Notes under the pieces: generated by a model
What the model saw: only the letters and a program-made list of their open reading frames with translations
What the model was told of the DNA's origin: nothing
Databases searched by the model: none
Program-made: the position numbers and the translations under genes
IMG/VR virus record: IMGVR_UViG_3300010151_000014
Location: 1 to 56,901 of that record
Origin: a virus
Length of the DNA stretch: 56,901 nucleotides
Reading direction: 5' to 3' (one strand)
Part shown: in pieces, positions 7,682 to 17,800 of the stretch
Layout: the number at the start of each line of letters is the position of its first letter
Numbering within the stretch: the first letter of the stretch is position 1

Positions 7682-9086
7682 GACAGTAGATTTTAATGAA
7701 TATGCATCTTGTTTTGCACACTATGGTAAAAATTTTCAAGAAAAGATTCTTCAAGGCCTATTAATGGATCGCCCATGGGCAACACAAATGTTTGAGGTGA
7801 TGCTACCAGAGTTTTTTGAAGTAAATTATTTACAATATTTGACGCGTTTATATTTCAAGTACTATAGAAAATATAAGGCATTCCCAACTGCCCAGTTGTT
7901 GGTCACAATTATTAAGGAGGATTTATCGGAAGGTGATGATATTATATTACGTGATCAGATTGTAGAGTTTTTGTACCGTATGAAAACAAACCCTTATCCA
8001 GGTGATATTGGGTATGTTAAAGATAAAACACTCGACTTTTGTAAACGTCAAGCCTTTAAAGGCGCTCTTCATAAAGCCGTAGAATTAATCCAAACAGATA
8101 AATTTGGGAGTGTTATAACGTTAATGAAAGAGGCTGTAGCAATAGGCATGCCTCATTCAGCCGGGCATGATTTCTTTGAGGATATTGAGGCACGATTTAT
8201 AGAGGATCACCGAAAACCCGTGCCAACAGGCTTAAAAAAGCTAGATTCAAAAGATATTTTGGATGGTGGTTTAGGGCGAGGTGAGTTAGGCGTTGTTGTT
8301 GCCCCCACCGGAGTAGGAAAATCACACTTTTTAGTGGCCATTGGAGCAAGCGCCATTAATGTGGGAAAGAATGTGTTGCATTATACCTTCGAATTATCCG
8401 AGACGGCTGTTGGTCGACGTTATGATTCGAATTTGACAAAGATTGATATCAATGAACTTATGACGTCAAAACAAGAAGTTCTAGATTGTTATGAGAATGA
8501 AGAACATGGTAGACTTATTATTAAAGAATATCCTACTGGTTATGCATCTGTGCTAACAATTCGAAATCATATTGAAAAATTGTCACTTAAAGGGTTTAAA
8601 CCAAATTTGCTTGTAATTGATTATGCAGATATTATGAGATCATCAAAATCATATGATTCATTACGACATGAGCTTAAGTTGGTTTATGAGGAATTACGTA
8701 ATCTCGCAATGGAGATGGACATTCCTATATGGACGGCATCACAAGCGAATCGAGATGCATCAAACTCTGATATTGTGGGGCTGGAGAATATGTCAGAGGC
8801 ATACGGCAAAGCCATGGTTTCCGATGTTGTAATATCATTATCACGTAAAGCAGAGGAGAAAGCTGCTGGTCATGGGAGACTTTTTGTTGCAAAAAATCGA
8901 GCGGGCCGGGATGGTATTTTATTCCCTATGATGATTAACACTGCGCAATCTCGAATTACATTAATAGATGAGTCTGAATTAACGTTAAATGAAGCGATTG
9001 ATCAAGACAATAATATTGCGAAGGACTTACTTCGAAAGAAATGGAATGAAGTATCAAAGTCACTAGCCAAGCAAAGGGATAATTAA
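7662..9086 (+). CDS. Replicative DNA helicase, DnaB/T4 gp41-like
   Basis: Unwinds DNA at the fork as a hexamer. The N-terminal domain (residues 1-165) is helical. The RecA-like domain begins near residue 185 with VPTGLKKLD, Walker A APTGVGKS (214-221), a TFELSE strand, Walker B LLVIDYADIM and an IWTASQANRDA sensor, matching the gp41/DnaB order. At 474 residues it is the usual size for gp41. It overlaps the exonuclease end by 20 bases and abuts the reductase gene (stop/start overlap at 9086). No primase gene was recognised in the window. Confidence 0.9.
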   Translation: MNMANVETVDFNEYASCFAHYGKNFQEKILQGLLMDRPWATQMFEVMLPEFFEVNYLQYLTRLYFKYYRKYKAFPTAQLLVTIIKEDLSEGDDIILRDQIVEFLYRMKTNPYPGDIGYVKDKTLDFCKRQAFKGALHKAVELIQTDKFGSVITLMKEAVAIGMPHSAGHDFFEDIEARFIEDHRKPVPTGLKKLDSKDILDGGLGRGELGVVVAPTGVGKSHFLVAIGASAINVGKNVLHYTFELSETAVGRRYDSNLTKIDINELMTSKQEVLDCYENEEHGRLIIKEYPTGYASVLTIRNHIEKLSLKGFKPNLLVIDYADIMRSSKSYDSLRHELKLVYEELRNLAMEMDIPIWTASQANRDASNSDIVGLENMSEAYGKAMVSDVVISLSRKAEEKAAGHGRLFVAKNRAGRDGILFPMMINTAQSRITLIDESELTLNEAIDQDNNIAKDLLRKKWNEVSKSLAKQRDN

Positions 9087-11590
9087 TGATAACGATAGAG
9101 GATTCATTTAAGGCTAGCGTTGATTATTTTAATGGTGATGAACTTGCAGCAAGCGTGTTTTCCGAAAAGTACCCTTTACCCGACGGCAAAGGCGGTTTAT
9201 TGGAATTAACCCCGGATGATATGCATCATCGTTTGGCTTATAAATTTGCGGAATATGAAGCAAATTATAAAAATCCACTAAGCAAAGAGGAGATATATTG
9301 GCTATTTTCAAACTGGTATATAACCCCCCAAGGGTCTCCTTTATCAGGTATTGGGAATGATACACAATTTCAAAGTTTATCAAACTGTTTTGTTGTGGAT
9401 CCACCGGAAGACTCATATGGAGGGATCTTATTTACTGATCAAGAACAAGTCCAAATTATGAAACGTCGCGGGGGTGTTGGATTTGATATTAGTAATATTC
9501 GCCCTAAAGATATGGAAACTGCCAATGCTGCACGAACAACCGATGGATTAGCGGTTTTTATGGAGAGGTTTTCAAACTCTTGCCGTGAAGTTGCCCAAGG
9601 CGGCCGTCGGGGTGCACTCATGCTTACAATAAGTTGCAACCATCCAGAAATTGAAACGTTTATTGACATTAAACGAGATCGAAAGAAAGTTACCGGTGCA
9701 AATATATCAATTCGTTTTACTGATGAATTTATGCGGTGTGTTAAGAATGATGTTGACTATGTCTTACGGTGGCCTGTACGGGCCTCAATTGAGGATGCAG
9801 AACTAACCAAAACTATTAAAGCACGTAAAATATGGGAAAAGTTCATTAATGCTTCATGGGAATGTGCTGAACCAGGTGCATTATTTTGGGATAAGGTTAT
9901 TTCTGGTCCGGCAGATTGTTACGCAGAAAGTGGGTATGAAACTGTAGGTGTTAATCCTTGTGCAGAATTAAGTTTAAGTGCATATGATAGTTGTCGTCTT
10001 ATGGTTAGTAACCTTGTTAAATATGTTAAAAACCCATATACACCAAGCGCATATTTTGATTTTGAATTATTTAGTGATAATGTCATAAAAGCTCAGCGAC
10101 TTATGGATGATTTAATTGATATGGAGATTAGTGCAATTGATCGCATATTGTCGAAAATTGAAGAAGACCCAGAATCCCCTTTTGTTAAAAAAATCGAATA
10201 TGATTTATGGTCCAAAATTCGTAAAGCGACCTTGGGTGGAAGACGTACCGGTTTGGGTATCACAGCATTAGGCGACTGCATTGCGGCACTCGGGATAAAG
10301 TATGGGACTAATGAATCAGTTGTGGTCACAGAAAAAATCTATAAAGCAAACGCAATCGCCGCGTATACATCATCGATTATATTGGCTAAAGAGCGCGGCC
10401 CATTTTCTGTATATAATGTAAAGCTTGAAGAGGGAAATGAATATCTGGATCGGATTAATATTAATCTACCCATAGAAATTAATGATATGCGTCTCAAGTA
10501 TGGTCGACGAAATATTGCGCTTATAACCACGGCTCCGGTCGGATCAATATCATTAATGACCCAAACGACATCCGGTATTGAACCAGTATATATGATTAGT
10601 TATAATAGACGAAAAAAGATTGTTGAGCATGACATAGATACCCAAGCTGATTTTATTGATGATTCCGGCGATAAATGGAAAGAGTTTACAGTCTATCATC
10701 ACGGTGTTAAAAAGTGGATGGAGGTAATAGGAAAAACTGAGGTTGATGAAACCTGCCCATATGTTGGCGCCACATCCTCAGAAATTAATTGGATTAAATC
10801 AGTTGAACTTCAAGCTGCGGCTCAGAGATGGGTTTGTCATGGTATTTCAAAAACGTGTAACCTGCCAGCTGATGTTAAAAAAAATATTGTCTCAGACGTT
10901 TACATGGAGGCATGGAGATCCGGATGCAAAGGATTTACGGTATACCGCGAAGGGTCAAGGGACGGTGTCTTTGTTTCATCGGAAAACAAACAAGGAAATA
11001 AAGTCGATGAAGCATGTGATCATGATCGTACAAAAATTAATTTTATCATGAACTCAGCGCCAAAAAGACCTGAAGAATTGGTCTGTGAAATTCATAGCGC
11101 AACAATTAAAGGGGAAGAGTGGACAATATTGGTTGGCCTACTTAATGGGCGGCCCTATGAGGTACTTGGGGGCCTCTCGTCGTTCATTGAGATACCTTCA
11201 AAGTATACTAGTGGGTTAATACGTAAACGTCACAGAAAGACACGAAACAGCATTTATGACTTGGTCTTTGGCGAAAAAGATAATGAAATTATAATCAAAG
11301 ATATTGTACATGTTTTTGATAATCCAAATTATGCTGGATTCACGCGTATAATATCTTTAGCATTACGTCATGGTGCATCGAATCAATATGTTGTTGAACA
11401 ATTAATGAAAGATAGAGATGCCGATCTTTTCTCATTTGCAAAGGTAATTAGCCGTGTTCTTAAGAAGTATATTAAGAATGGAACAAAGCCGAGTGGGGTT
11501 AGCACATGTCTAGAGTGTGGTGGTGATTCTGTAACGTATCAAGAAGGTTGTGTTTTATGTCATAATTGTGGATGGGGTCTTTGCGGATAA
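9086..11590 (+). CDS. nrdJ: Adenosylcobalamin-dependent (class II) ribonucleotide reductase
   Basis: Reduces ribonucleotides to deoxyribonucleotides using coenzyme B12. Seen: the SNCFV active-site Cys, KRRGGVGFDIS and SCREVAQGGRRGALM barrel segments, NPCAELSLS (the Asn-Cys-Glu radical site), GRRTGLGITALGD, a TAPVGSISLM strand, and a C-terminal zinc ribbon CLECGG...CVLCHNCGWGLC with thiols likely to re-reduce the active site. No ATP-cone is evident at the N-terminus. The single 834-residue chain and zinc tail fit NrdJ rather than class I; no NrdB partner was seen. The host must supply or scavenge B12. Confidence 0.9.
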   Translation: MITIEDSFKASVDYFNGDELAASVFSEKYPLPDGKGGLLELTPDDMHHRLAYKFAEYEANYKNPLSKEEIYWLFSNWYITPQGSPLSGIGNDTQFQSLSNCFVVDPPEDSYGGILFTDQEQVQIMKRRGGVGFDISNIRPKDMETANAARTTDGLAVFMERFSNSCREVAQGGRRGALMLTISCNHPEIETFIDIKRDRKKVTGANISIRFTDEFMRCVKNDVDYVLRWPVRASIEDAELTKTIKARKIWEKFINASWECAEPGALFWDKVISGPADCYAESGYETVGVNPCAELSLSAYDSCRLMVSNLVKYVKNPYTPSAYFDFELFSDNVIKAQRLMDDLIDMEISAIDRILSKIEEDPESPFVKKIEYDLWSKIRKATLGGRRTGLGITALGDCIAALGIKYGTNESVVVTEKIYKANAIAAYTSSIILAKERGPFSVYNVKLEEGNEYLDRININLPIEINDMRLKYGRRNIALITTAPVGSISLMTQTTSGIEPVYMISYNRRKKIVEHDIDTQADFIDDSGDKWKEFTVYHHGVKKWMEVIGKTEVDETCPYVGATSSEINWIKSVELQAAAQRWVCHGISKTCNLPADVKKNIVSDVYMEAWRSGCKGFTVYREGSRDGVFVSSENKQGNKVDEACDHDRTKINFIMNSAPKRPEELVCEIHSATIKGEEWTILVGLLNGRPYEVLGGLSSFIEIPSKYTSGLIRKRHRKTRNSIYDLVFGEKDNEIIIKDIVHVFDNPNYAGFTRIISLALRHGASNQYVVEQLMKDRDADLFSFAKVISRVLKKYIKNGTKPSGVSTCLECGGDSVTYQEGCVLCHNCGWGLCG

Positions 11591-11621
11591 AAATGACGAC
11601 GTCTATCCTATTTAATAGTTG

Positions 11622-12521
11622 ATGGCATCAATAAAGCAAATAGCGTATAACCGTAAATCATCTCTTGATTTGGGTTGGTTACCTGCATGGTTTAATGCAT
11701 GTAATTTTGATGATATACTTATCTCGAATATTATTAAGTTTCAAACAGAACATAATATTACTGCCGATGGGTTTTGTGGGCCAAGTACGTATCGCAGAAT
11801 ATATACCGATCGTATGTCGCGTCTTCGCCAACTGGAGCCTACTTCAACCTCACATATGAGTTCAATTGTATACAATGGAGAATTTTTTCCCATTAAGTGG
11901 GACAAAGTTGTACATTGGTTTGATTATAATGGGCTAATATTAAATAAAAATACGTATACTTCATATGAAGGGGAGAAAAAGCGCCCCATTAAAATGTTTG
12001 TGAATCATTGGGATGTATGCCTAAATTCTCATGCATGTGTTCAGATTCTCAATAAAAAACGTGTGTCAGTTCAATTTTGTATTGATAACGATGGGACCAT
12101 ATATCAATTAATGGATATGCAAAACATAGCATGGCATGCCGGAAATCGAGCGGTTAATCATAATTCGGTTGGCGTTGAAATATCAAATGCGTATTATACA
12201 AAATATCAAAAATCATATGTTTTAATGGGTTATGACGAGCGACCAATTAAAACAGGTGTTGTAGTTCATGGTAAAAAACTTGATCCCTTTCTAGGATTTT
12301 ATCCTGAACAGATTAACGCATTAACTGCATTATGGGAAGCAGTACATAAATGCACAGACGTTTTATTTAATATTCCTCAGACGCATAATGAGGTTAGTTC
12401 ATTGGTAAAATCATGTGACTTTTCAGGATTTATTAATCATTATCATATAACTAAACGAAAGATTGATTGTGCAGGCCTAGACAATGAACAAATTTTAAAA
12501 AATGCCAAAGGTTTATCATGA
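11622..12521 (+). CDS. Endolysin: N-acetylmuramoyl-L-alanine amidase with peptidoglycan-binding domain
   Basis: Cleaves peptidoglycan at lysis. Residues 1-70 resemble a PG_binding_1 repeat (IIKFQTEHNITADGFCGPST). The amidase_2-type catalytic domain follows: KMFVNHWDV, then SVQFCIDNDGTIYQL, NIAWHAGN and NSVGVEIS, giving zinc-site His residues and a catalytic Glu. No signal peptide, so export would need a holin. ATG 11622 is preferred over TTG 11619. It overlaps the next gene by 4 bases (ATGA), and the following two membrane proteins look like lysis partners. Confidence 0.88.
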   Translation: MASIKQIAYNRKSSLDLGWLPAWFNACNFDDILISNIIKFQTEHNITADGFCGPSTYRRIYTDRMSRLRQLEPTSTSHMSSIVYNGEFFPIKWDKVVHWFDYNGLILNKNTYTSYEGEKKRPIKMFVNHWDVCLNSHACVQILNKKRVSVQFCIDNDGTIYQLMDMQNIAWHAGNRAVNHNSVGVEISNAYYTKYQKSYVLMGYDERPIKTGVVVHGKKLDPFLGFYPEQINALTALWEAVHKCTDVLFNIPQTHNEVSSLVKSCDFSGFINHYHITKRKIDCAGLDNEQILKNAKGLS

Positions 12522-12919
12522 AAACATTCTTAAAGAACATAAAAAGTGTTCTTATATTTTCTGATAGTGAGCTTTTAGAGTTAATGTTGTGTATAACATT
12601 AATGTTTATAAATCCCACATACTATATTAATACCAATATTTTAACTGGTTGGTGTAGTCTAGGGGTACTTGGCTCATTATTTATTTTATGGGGATTAGGC
12701 AATAAAAGCATCAAAGCAAGGGAAATTGGGCTATTAATGGCGCTAATTAACTTAACGGCGCTAAGCATTGTTGGGATCAAACATGGCCGCATTAATATTA
12801 ATATTTTTTTCCAAAATACAATAATAGCATTTGTGTGGTGGAAAGTCGGCCGGGAGCGTATAGTTCAAAACGTCAAACTTAATAACAAATCGAGGAAGGT
12901 GTGTAATGGAACAAAGTGA
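12518..12919 (+). CDS. Small multi-pass membrane protein, candidate holin
   Basis: 133 residues with three likely membrane helices (ELMLCITLMFINPTYYINTN, LGVLGSLFILWGL, GLLMALINLTALSIVGI) and possibly a fourth (IFFQNTIIAFVWW), ending in a basic tail. It lies between the amidase (ATGA overlap) and a TM/coiled-coil protein, the place where a holin is expected. The holin role is inferred from context and topology only. Confidence 0.6.
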   Translation: MKTFLKNIKSVLIFSDSELLELMLCITLMFINPTYYINTNILTGWCSLGVLGSLFILWGLGNKSIKAREIGLLMALINLTALSIVGIKHGRININIFFQNTIIAFVWWKVGRERIVQNVKLNNKSRKVCNGTK

Positions 12920-13259
12920 TATAATAACTTTATTAATCGCAATTATTGGGACACTTGGTGGCACATCCGCATGGCAATATTATCAAAAGAAACTTGAACA
13001 TAAAAAAGAGCTCAAGGAAAAGGAACACGAAGAAAAATATGTCTATCGGGATGATTTAAGGGAACGTGTTGCAATATTAGAAAGTAAACTTGAAGATTCA
13101 CAAAAAGATAAAGACATATTAAATGATAAGCTTCGAAGCATATTGGAGGAAACAGCTGCCTTGCGCGTAGAGGTCCAGTATTTACGTGAGGAAAGAAAAA
13201 AATTACAATTAACAGTTGATAAGTTAACAGAAAAACTCATCAAGATAAACCTAGGTTGA
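12906..13259 (+). CDS. TM-anchored coiled-coil protein, candidate inner-membrane spanin
   Basis: 117 residues: one N-terminal membrane helix (IITLLIAIIGTLGG) followed by a long charged heptad-rich coiled coil (DLRERVAILESKLED onward). This is the architecture of Rz-like i-spanins and also of some unrelated phage membrane proteins. It overlaps the candidate holin by 14 bases. No outer-membrane spanin is embedded or adjacent; a lipoprotein at 33195 is far away. Confidence 0.55.
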   Translation: MEQSDIITLLIAIIGTLGGTSAWQYYQKKLEHKKELKEKEHEEKYVYRDDLRERVAILESKLEDSQKDKDILNDKLRSILEETAALRVEVQYLREERKKLQLTVDKLTEKLIKINLG

Positions 13260-13271
13260 GTTCAAATATTT

Positions 13272-13301
13272 TTGAAACATATGCTTTTTTGTTAATATAA
13301 T
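13272..13301 (+). promoter_or_regulatory. Sigma-70-type promoter ahead of the 78-aa gene
   Basis: TTGAAA (13272) and TATAAT (13296) separated by 18 bases, with the ATG 22 bases after the -10 and an AGGAG ribosome binding site between. The close match suggests transcription by host-type sigma-70 RNA polymerase. Confidence 0.6.
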
Positions 13302-13322
13302 CATTTATTAATAGGAGAAAAT

Positions 13323-13559
13323 ATGTCTACTTCAACTTATGAAATCATTAAATTGGGTGATCCCGCAATTATTGAAATAGTGCGTTTGTTACAAATGGCA
13401 ATGCTGACCGGGACTGATATTACAGATAACCTTCGAACATTATCTTTGGTTATTGAAGATGGTATTGCATATCCAGATCCAGCTTTTATTGAGGCATTTG
13501 AAAATAATATTAAGAAATTGGAAAAGGAGGCCGATCAACTAAGGGTCGAACTTGCATAA
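13323..13559 (+). CDS. Conserved-looking small hypothetical protein, 78 aa
   Basis: Begins STSTYEIIKLGDPAIIEIVR and ends in a short charged helix. The gene has its own good promoter and an AGGAGAAAATATG start, both signs of a real and well-expressed gene. Its end overlaps the end of the convergent metallophosphoesterase gene by 21 bases. Function unknown. Confidence 0.75.
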   Translation: MSTSTYEIIKLGDPAIIEIVRLLQMAMLTGTDITDNLRTLSLVIEDGIAYPDPAFIEAFENNIKKLEKEADQLRVELA

Positions 13560-14219
13560 TCTAATTTGTCCATCATGATCTATTGTTACATAAGTCATAT
13601 GTGTTATCCAATCACCGGTATTGACATATGTTTTAATATGTAAGTCTTCGTTAATCCATACAACAACCTCCGGGAAGTGTGTATGACCCATAATGAAAAC
13701 GTCTGTATTTGTTGTATTTAAAAAGTTCTTAATTTTAAAAACACTTGGGCTTTGTTTAAAGTAATTGTGGTAAAATGTTAACACATTAATGTTAAACATT
13801 CTTTCTATAAAGTCTTGAAAAATTGATATTAGCTTCATTATAAATCTAAAATGTATAATACCTCGTTTATATAAATCACCATGTGAAACATAAAATGTTC
13901 GATCATTACATGTGAATCGATAATCACGCATAAACTTAATGCCACAAACTGTGGTACCACACCATTTTTCAAATGATATATCATGGTTCCCCACAATATA
14001 TTTAACCGTTTTAAACTTACTTATTACATTAATAAGGGCCGCACATTGTAGTGTAAATAAAGGGGCCTTGATTAAGTCTATGATATCACCGGCTAAAATA
14101 AGTTCATCAAATTCTTCTGATTCTAATAATTTTATTAGTTTATCACTTGCATAAAATCTTGAACCAATATGGAGATCTGATATAATGAGTCGTCTAGGTG
14201 CTTTGGTTCGGTGTGTCAA
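13539..14219 (-). CDS. Calcineurin-like metallophosphoesterase
   Basis: A minus-strand gene in a plus-strand region. Metal-binding motifs in order: ISDLHIG (DxH), LAGDIIDL (GD), VGNHDIS (GNHD), VSHGDLY and MGHTHFP (GHxH), with a closing NTGDW. The layout resembles LpxH/UDP-diacylglucosamine hydrolase-like and YfcE-like phosphatases of about 220-240 residues. No ATG precedes ISDLHIG; the frame opens with TTG at 14219, so the start is uncertain. The substrate cannot be deduced; phage versions may act on nucleotides or DNA ends. Confidence 0.85.
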   Translation of the reverse strand: MTHRTKAPRRLIISDLHIGSRFYASDKLIKLLESEEFDELILAGDIIDLIKAPLFTLQCAALINVISKFKTVKYIVGNHDISFEKWCGTTVCGIKFMRDYRFTCNDRTFYVSHGDLYKRGIIHFRFIMKLISIFQDFIERMFNINVLTFYHNYFKQSPSVFKIKNFLNTTNTDVFIMGHTHFPEVVVWINEDLHIKTYVNTGDWITHMTYVTIDHDGQIRLCKFDP

Positions 14220-14232
14220 AACATGTTACGCT

Positions 14233-14421
14233 ATGTCAAATGATATAAACAATAAAACAAACTTAATGTTCAATATAGAACCAGGTAGCCTAGGATTAAT
14301 CCTTGGTTTTAATGGAAATTTTGAAGAAGTTGATCTATTAATAGATAGTCATACCTGTTCAGTAAATTTGAATTTCTATGAATTTAATGAATATTTTGAG
14401 GAATTATGTTATAATATTTAA
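14233..14421 (+). CDS. Hypothetical protein, 62 aa
   Basis: The start at ATG 14233 is chosen because the upstream part of the frame overlaps the 5' end of the minus-strand phosphoesterase. It is divergent from that gene with only 13 bases between starts. Acidic and aromatic C-terminus (NFYEFNEYFEELCYN). No recognised family. Confidence 0.5.
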   Translation: MSNDINNKTNLMFNIEPGSLGLILGFNGNFEEVDLLIDSHTCSVNLNFYEFNEYFEELCYNI

Positions 14422-14436
14422 GCATATAGGATCAAT

Positions 14437-14802
14437 ATGAATTTACTAAAAATTATGTTTAAACAACAAAGGGATTTTATAGCCCTTTTACAAAAATACC
14501 GTGATCATCCTAACATTCCTTTTGATATTACGGATAAAAAGTCACAACAATTTTTGCGTCAATTGGCGTTTGAGTGCATGGGTGAATTATTTGAGGCAAA
14601 TATACATCTTAAAAATAGTAAAAGTCATCGCAAAACAAATATAGTTGAGTTTGATCGTGATAAATATATTGAAGAATTAAGTGATGTATTGCATTATTTT
14701 TTTGGGATTGCAATTTGCTCTGGGGTTACGTCAGATGAGCTTTATGAAGCATATATGACGAAAGGCGAAACTAACGTCAAACGAATTCTTGACGGATATT
14801 AA
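14437..14802 (+). CDS. All-alpha NTP pyrophosphatase (MazG / dimeric dUTPase-like)
   Basis: 121 residues. The ECMGELFEA helix and EELSDVLHYFFG helix give the ExxE...ExxD metal-binding pattern of the MazG/dimeric dUTPase superfamily, with a Lys-rich loop between. Hydrolysis of dUTP (or another dNTP) to the monophosphate fits the surrounding nucleotide and polymerase genes and would support dTMP synthesis. Substrate identity is not readable from the sequence. Confidence 0.7.
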   Translation: MNLLKIMFKQQRDFIALLQKYRDHPNIPFDITDKKSQQFLRQLAFECMGELFEANIHLKNSKSHRKTNIVEFDRDKYIEELSDVLHYFFGIAICSGVTSDELYEAYMTKGETNVKRILDGY

Positions 14803-14812
14803 AGAGGTATTT

Positions 14813-17800
14813 ATGGGAACTATATTTCCGAAAAAGTTTGTTGGCCTTCATTCGCATTCCGGATTTAGCACCTATGATGGTTTAGGGTACCCAAATCAAC
14901 ATATTGATTTTGTTCGTAAAAATGGGATGGATGCATGGGCACTTACTGATCATGGACATATGAATTCATTTGGTCATGCTTATCTTTATGCAGAGAAATT
15001 AGCTAAAGCTGGGGAAAATTTTAAATTTATTCCTGGTTGCGAAATGTATGTACATCCGGATTTAAACGCGTGGCAACTTGATTATGAGATTAAGCGAGCA
15101 GAAAAGAAAGGTGACCTCGAGGTTCTTAATGTATTACGCAAACAACGAAGAGAACTAGACACGCCACTCACAAACAATCTAATAAATCATGATTTTGATG
15201 TTGAAGAGGGTAAAAGTAAAAATAATGGTCTAACAATCGAGGATGAAGATGCATCACGAAGCAGCAAATTTTATGACCCAATTAAACGACGACACCATCT
15301 TGTCGTACTACCTAAAACGTCAATTGGTCTTGAGAGATTATTTGGCCTAGTTTCTAAGGGTTACCTTGACGGATTTTACCGTTTTCCTCGTGTTGATTAT
15401 TCAATGCTCAAAGAGGCTGCCCAAGGTGGTCATCTAATTGTGTCAACTGCCTGTATTTCTGGCCCTTTGTCCTATGAAATATTTAGGCACTTTCAAGGGA
15501 TTGAGTTCGAAGATCTTAAACCGGAGCTTCTTGATAATCATGATGTTATGGAAAAAGTCCTCCAATCTATAGGGCATGGTCATCAAATGCTTGTTAACGC
15601 TGTTGGCACCGATAATGTGTATATTGAATTACAGTTTAACAAACTTAATGCGCAACATTTAACCAATCGAGCTTTATTGGCATATGCAGAGCGTAATGGT
15701 TTGCAAGATCAATTAATTATTACATGTGATAGTCATTATGCAAACCCAGAATACTGGAAGGAACGAGAAATATATAAGAAGTTGGGTTGGCTAAATTATC
15801 GTGAGATGGATCCTACAAAACTCCCTAAATCAAAAGAGGAACTTAAATGCGAGCTATATCCTAAAAATGCAGAACAGGTTTGGGACTCGTATAAACAAAC
15901 ATCGACAGAGTATGGGTTTTATAATGACCAAATTATATGTGATGCCATTGAGCGAACATATCATATTGCGCATAATGTAATTGCCGATATCCATCCAAAT
16001 ACATCTATTAAACTTCCGACGTTCGTAATCCCAGAAGATAAAACAGAAACAGAGACGTTAATTGATTTATGCAAAAAGGGTATGATTGAAAGGGGTTTTC
16101 AAAATTCACCTAAATATATTGAAAGAATTAAATACGAATTACAGATTATTATTGAACGTAAATTCGAACTATACTTTTTGGTAATGCATCAAATTATTAA
16201 ACTTTCAAAAGAGCATATGTTGGTCGGCCCTGGTCGAGGCTCTGGCGCGTCATCTTTGGTTAATTACGTTTTAAAGATAACAGATGTTGATCCTATTAAG
16301 TATAATTTGTTATTCGAGCGTTTTTTATCAAAATATCGTAAAGAATATCCTGATATTGATTCAGATTTTGCAGACCGCGATAAGCTGCTTGGCCTTTTGG
16401 CTGCACATTTTGGTAAAAGAAACGTCATACCAATCTCAAACTATAACACCTTAAAGCTTAAGGCTCTTATTAAGGATGTTTCAAGATTTTATGGTATACC
16501 TTATGATGAATCAAATGCAGCGACAAAAACGGTGGAGAAAGAGGTTAGAAGGGCAGTACAAAAGCATGGTGAAGATAAGAACTTGTTTGTTTTAAAATAT
16601 GATGATGCGATGAAATATAGTTCTTCATTTCGCACATTTATTGAAAAGTACCCAGAGGTTGGCGAACCTATCAAGGTCCTATTTGGGCAAAATAAATCAT
16701 TAGGCCGACATGCAGGCGGGGTCATTATTTCCGAACATATTCCGGAAAGGATGCCATTAATTCTCTCAAAAGGTGAACCTCAAACACCGTGGGTTGAAGG
16801 GACAAATTTTAAACATCTTGAGGAATTTGGGTGGATTAAGTTCGATCTTTTAGGCCTCGAGACACTTCGTATAATTGAACGCGCAATTGAACTAATCTTA
16901 AAACGAAAGGAAGGAATAACGAACCCTACGTTCATAAATATAAAAGCGTGGTATAAAAAAAATCTATCCCCAGATGTAATTAATTTTGATGATCAAAAGG
17001 TTTATGAATACGTGTATCACTCAGGGCGTTTTGCAGGTATCTTTCAACTTACTTCGGCTGGCGCTCAAAAGTTATTTATGAAAGCTAAACCAAAAAGCCT
17101 TATTGATATTGCAACACTTACGTCGATTTATAGGCCTGGTCCGCTCGCTGCAAATGTTCATAAGCTTTATCTTAAACATAAAAATGGTGAACCTTATATT
17201 TGGGGTCATGAAATAATCAATAAAGTCCTAAAAGATACAAGAGGTCTGATTATTTTTCAAGAATCAGTTATGCAGTTAGCTCATGAAGTCGCCGGCTTTC
17301 CCCTTGACGAATGTGATAAAATTCGTAAATCAATCATGAAGCGTTCAATTTCAGGTGGTGATGAGGCGATTAAGAAAGCTAAGGAGCTACGGATTAATTT
17401 TGTGCAAGGAAGCATCAATAATGGTGTTCCAAAAGATGTTGCAAATGATTTATATGATAAAATCCTTTATTTTGCTGGATATGGCTTTAACGCATCACAT
17501 GCAATATCATATGCAATGGATTCTTATTTTTGCGCATGGTTGATGACGTACTATGAAGAGGAATGGTTGTGTGCCTATCTTGAGGCAATGTCATCAAACC
17601 CCAAAAAGAAAACAAAGGCGTTCAATGAGGTTAAAAAGCTAGGGTATAAGACGGTACCAATTGATATCAATTACGCGGATAAGTCTTGGACAATCTTAGA
17701 AGGTAAGTGCTTTATGCCGAGCTTTCTAAGTTGTAAAGGTGTAGGGGAAGTGGCGGTTGATGAAATTATTGAAAATCGTCCGTATCAGTCAATTCATAAT

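Noticed and set aside
9086-11590. Possible intein or intron in the 834-aa reductase
   Set aside because: Motifs follow in normal order with no Cys...His-Asn block structure; the length fits NrdJ.
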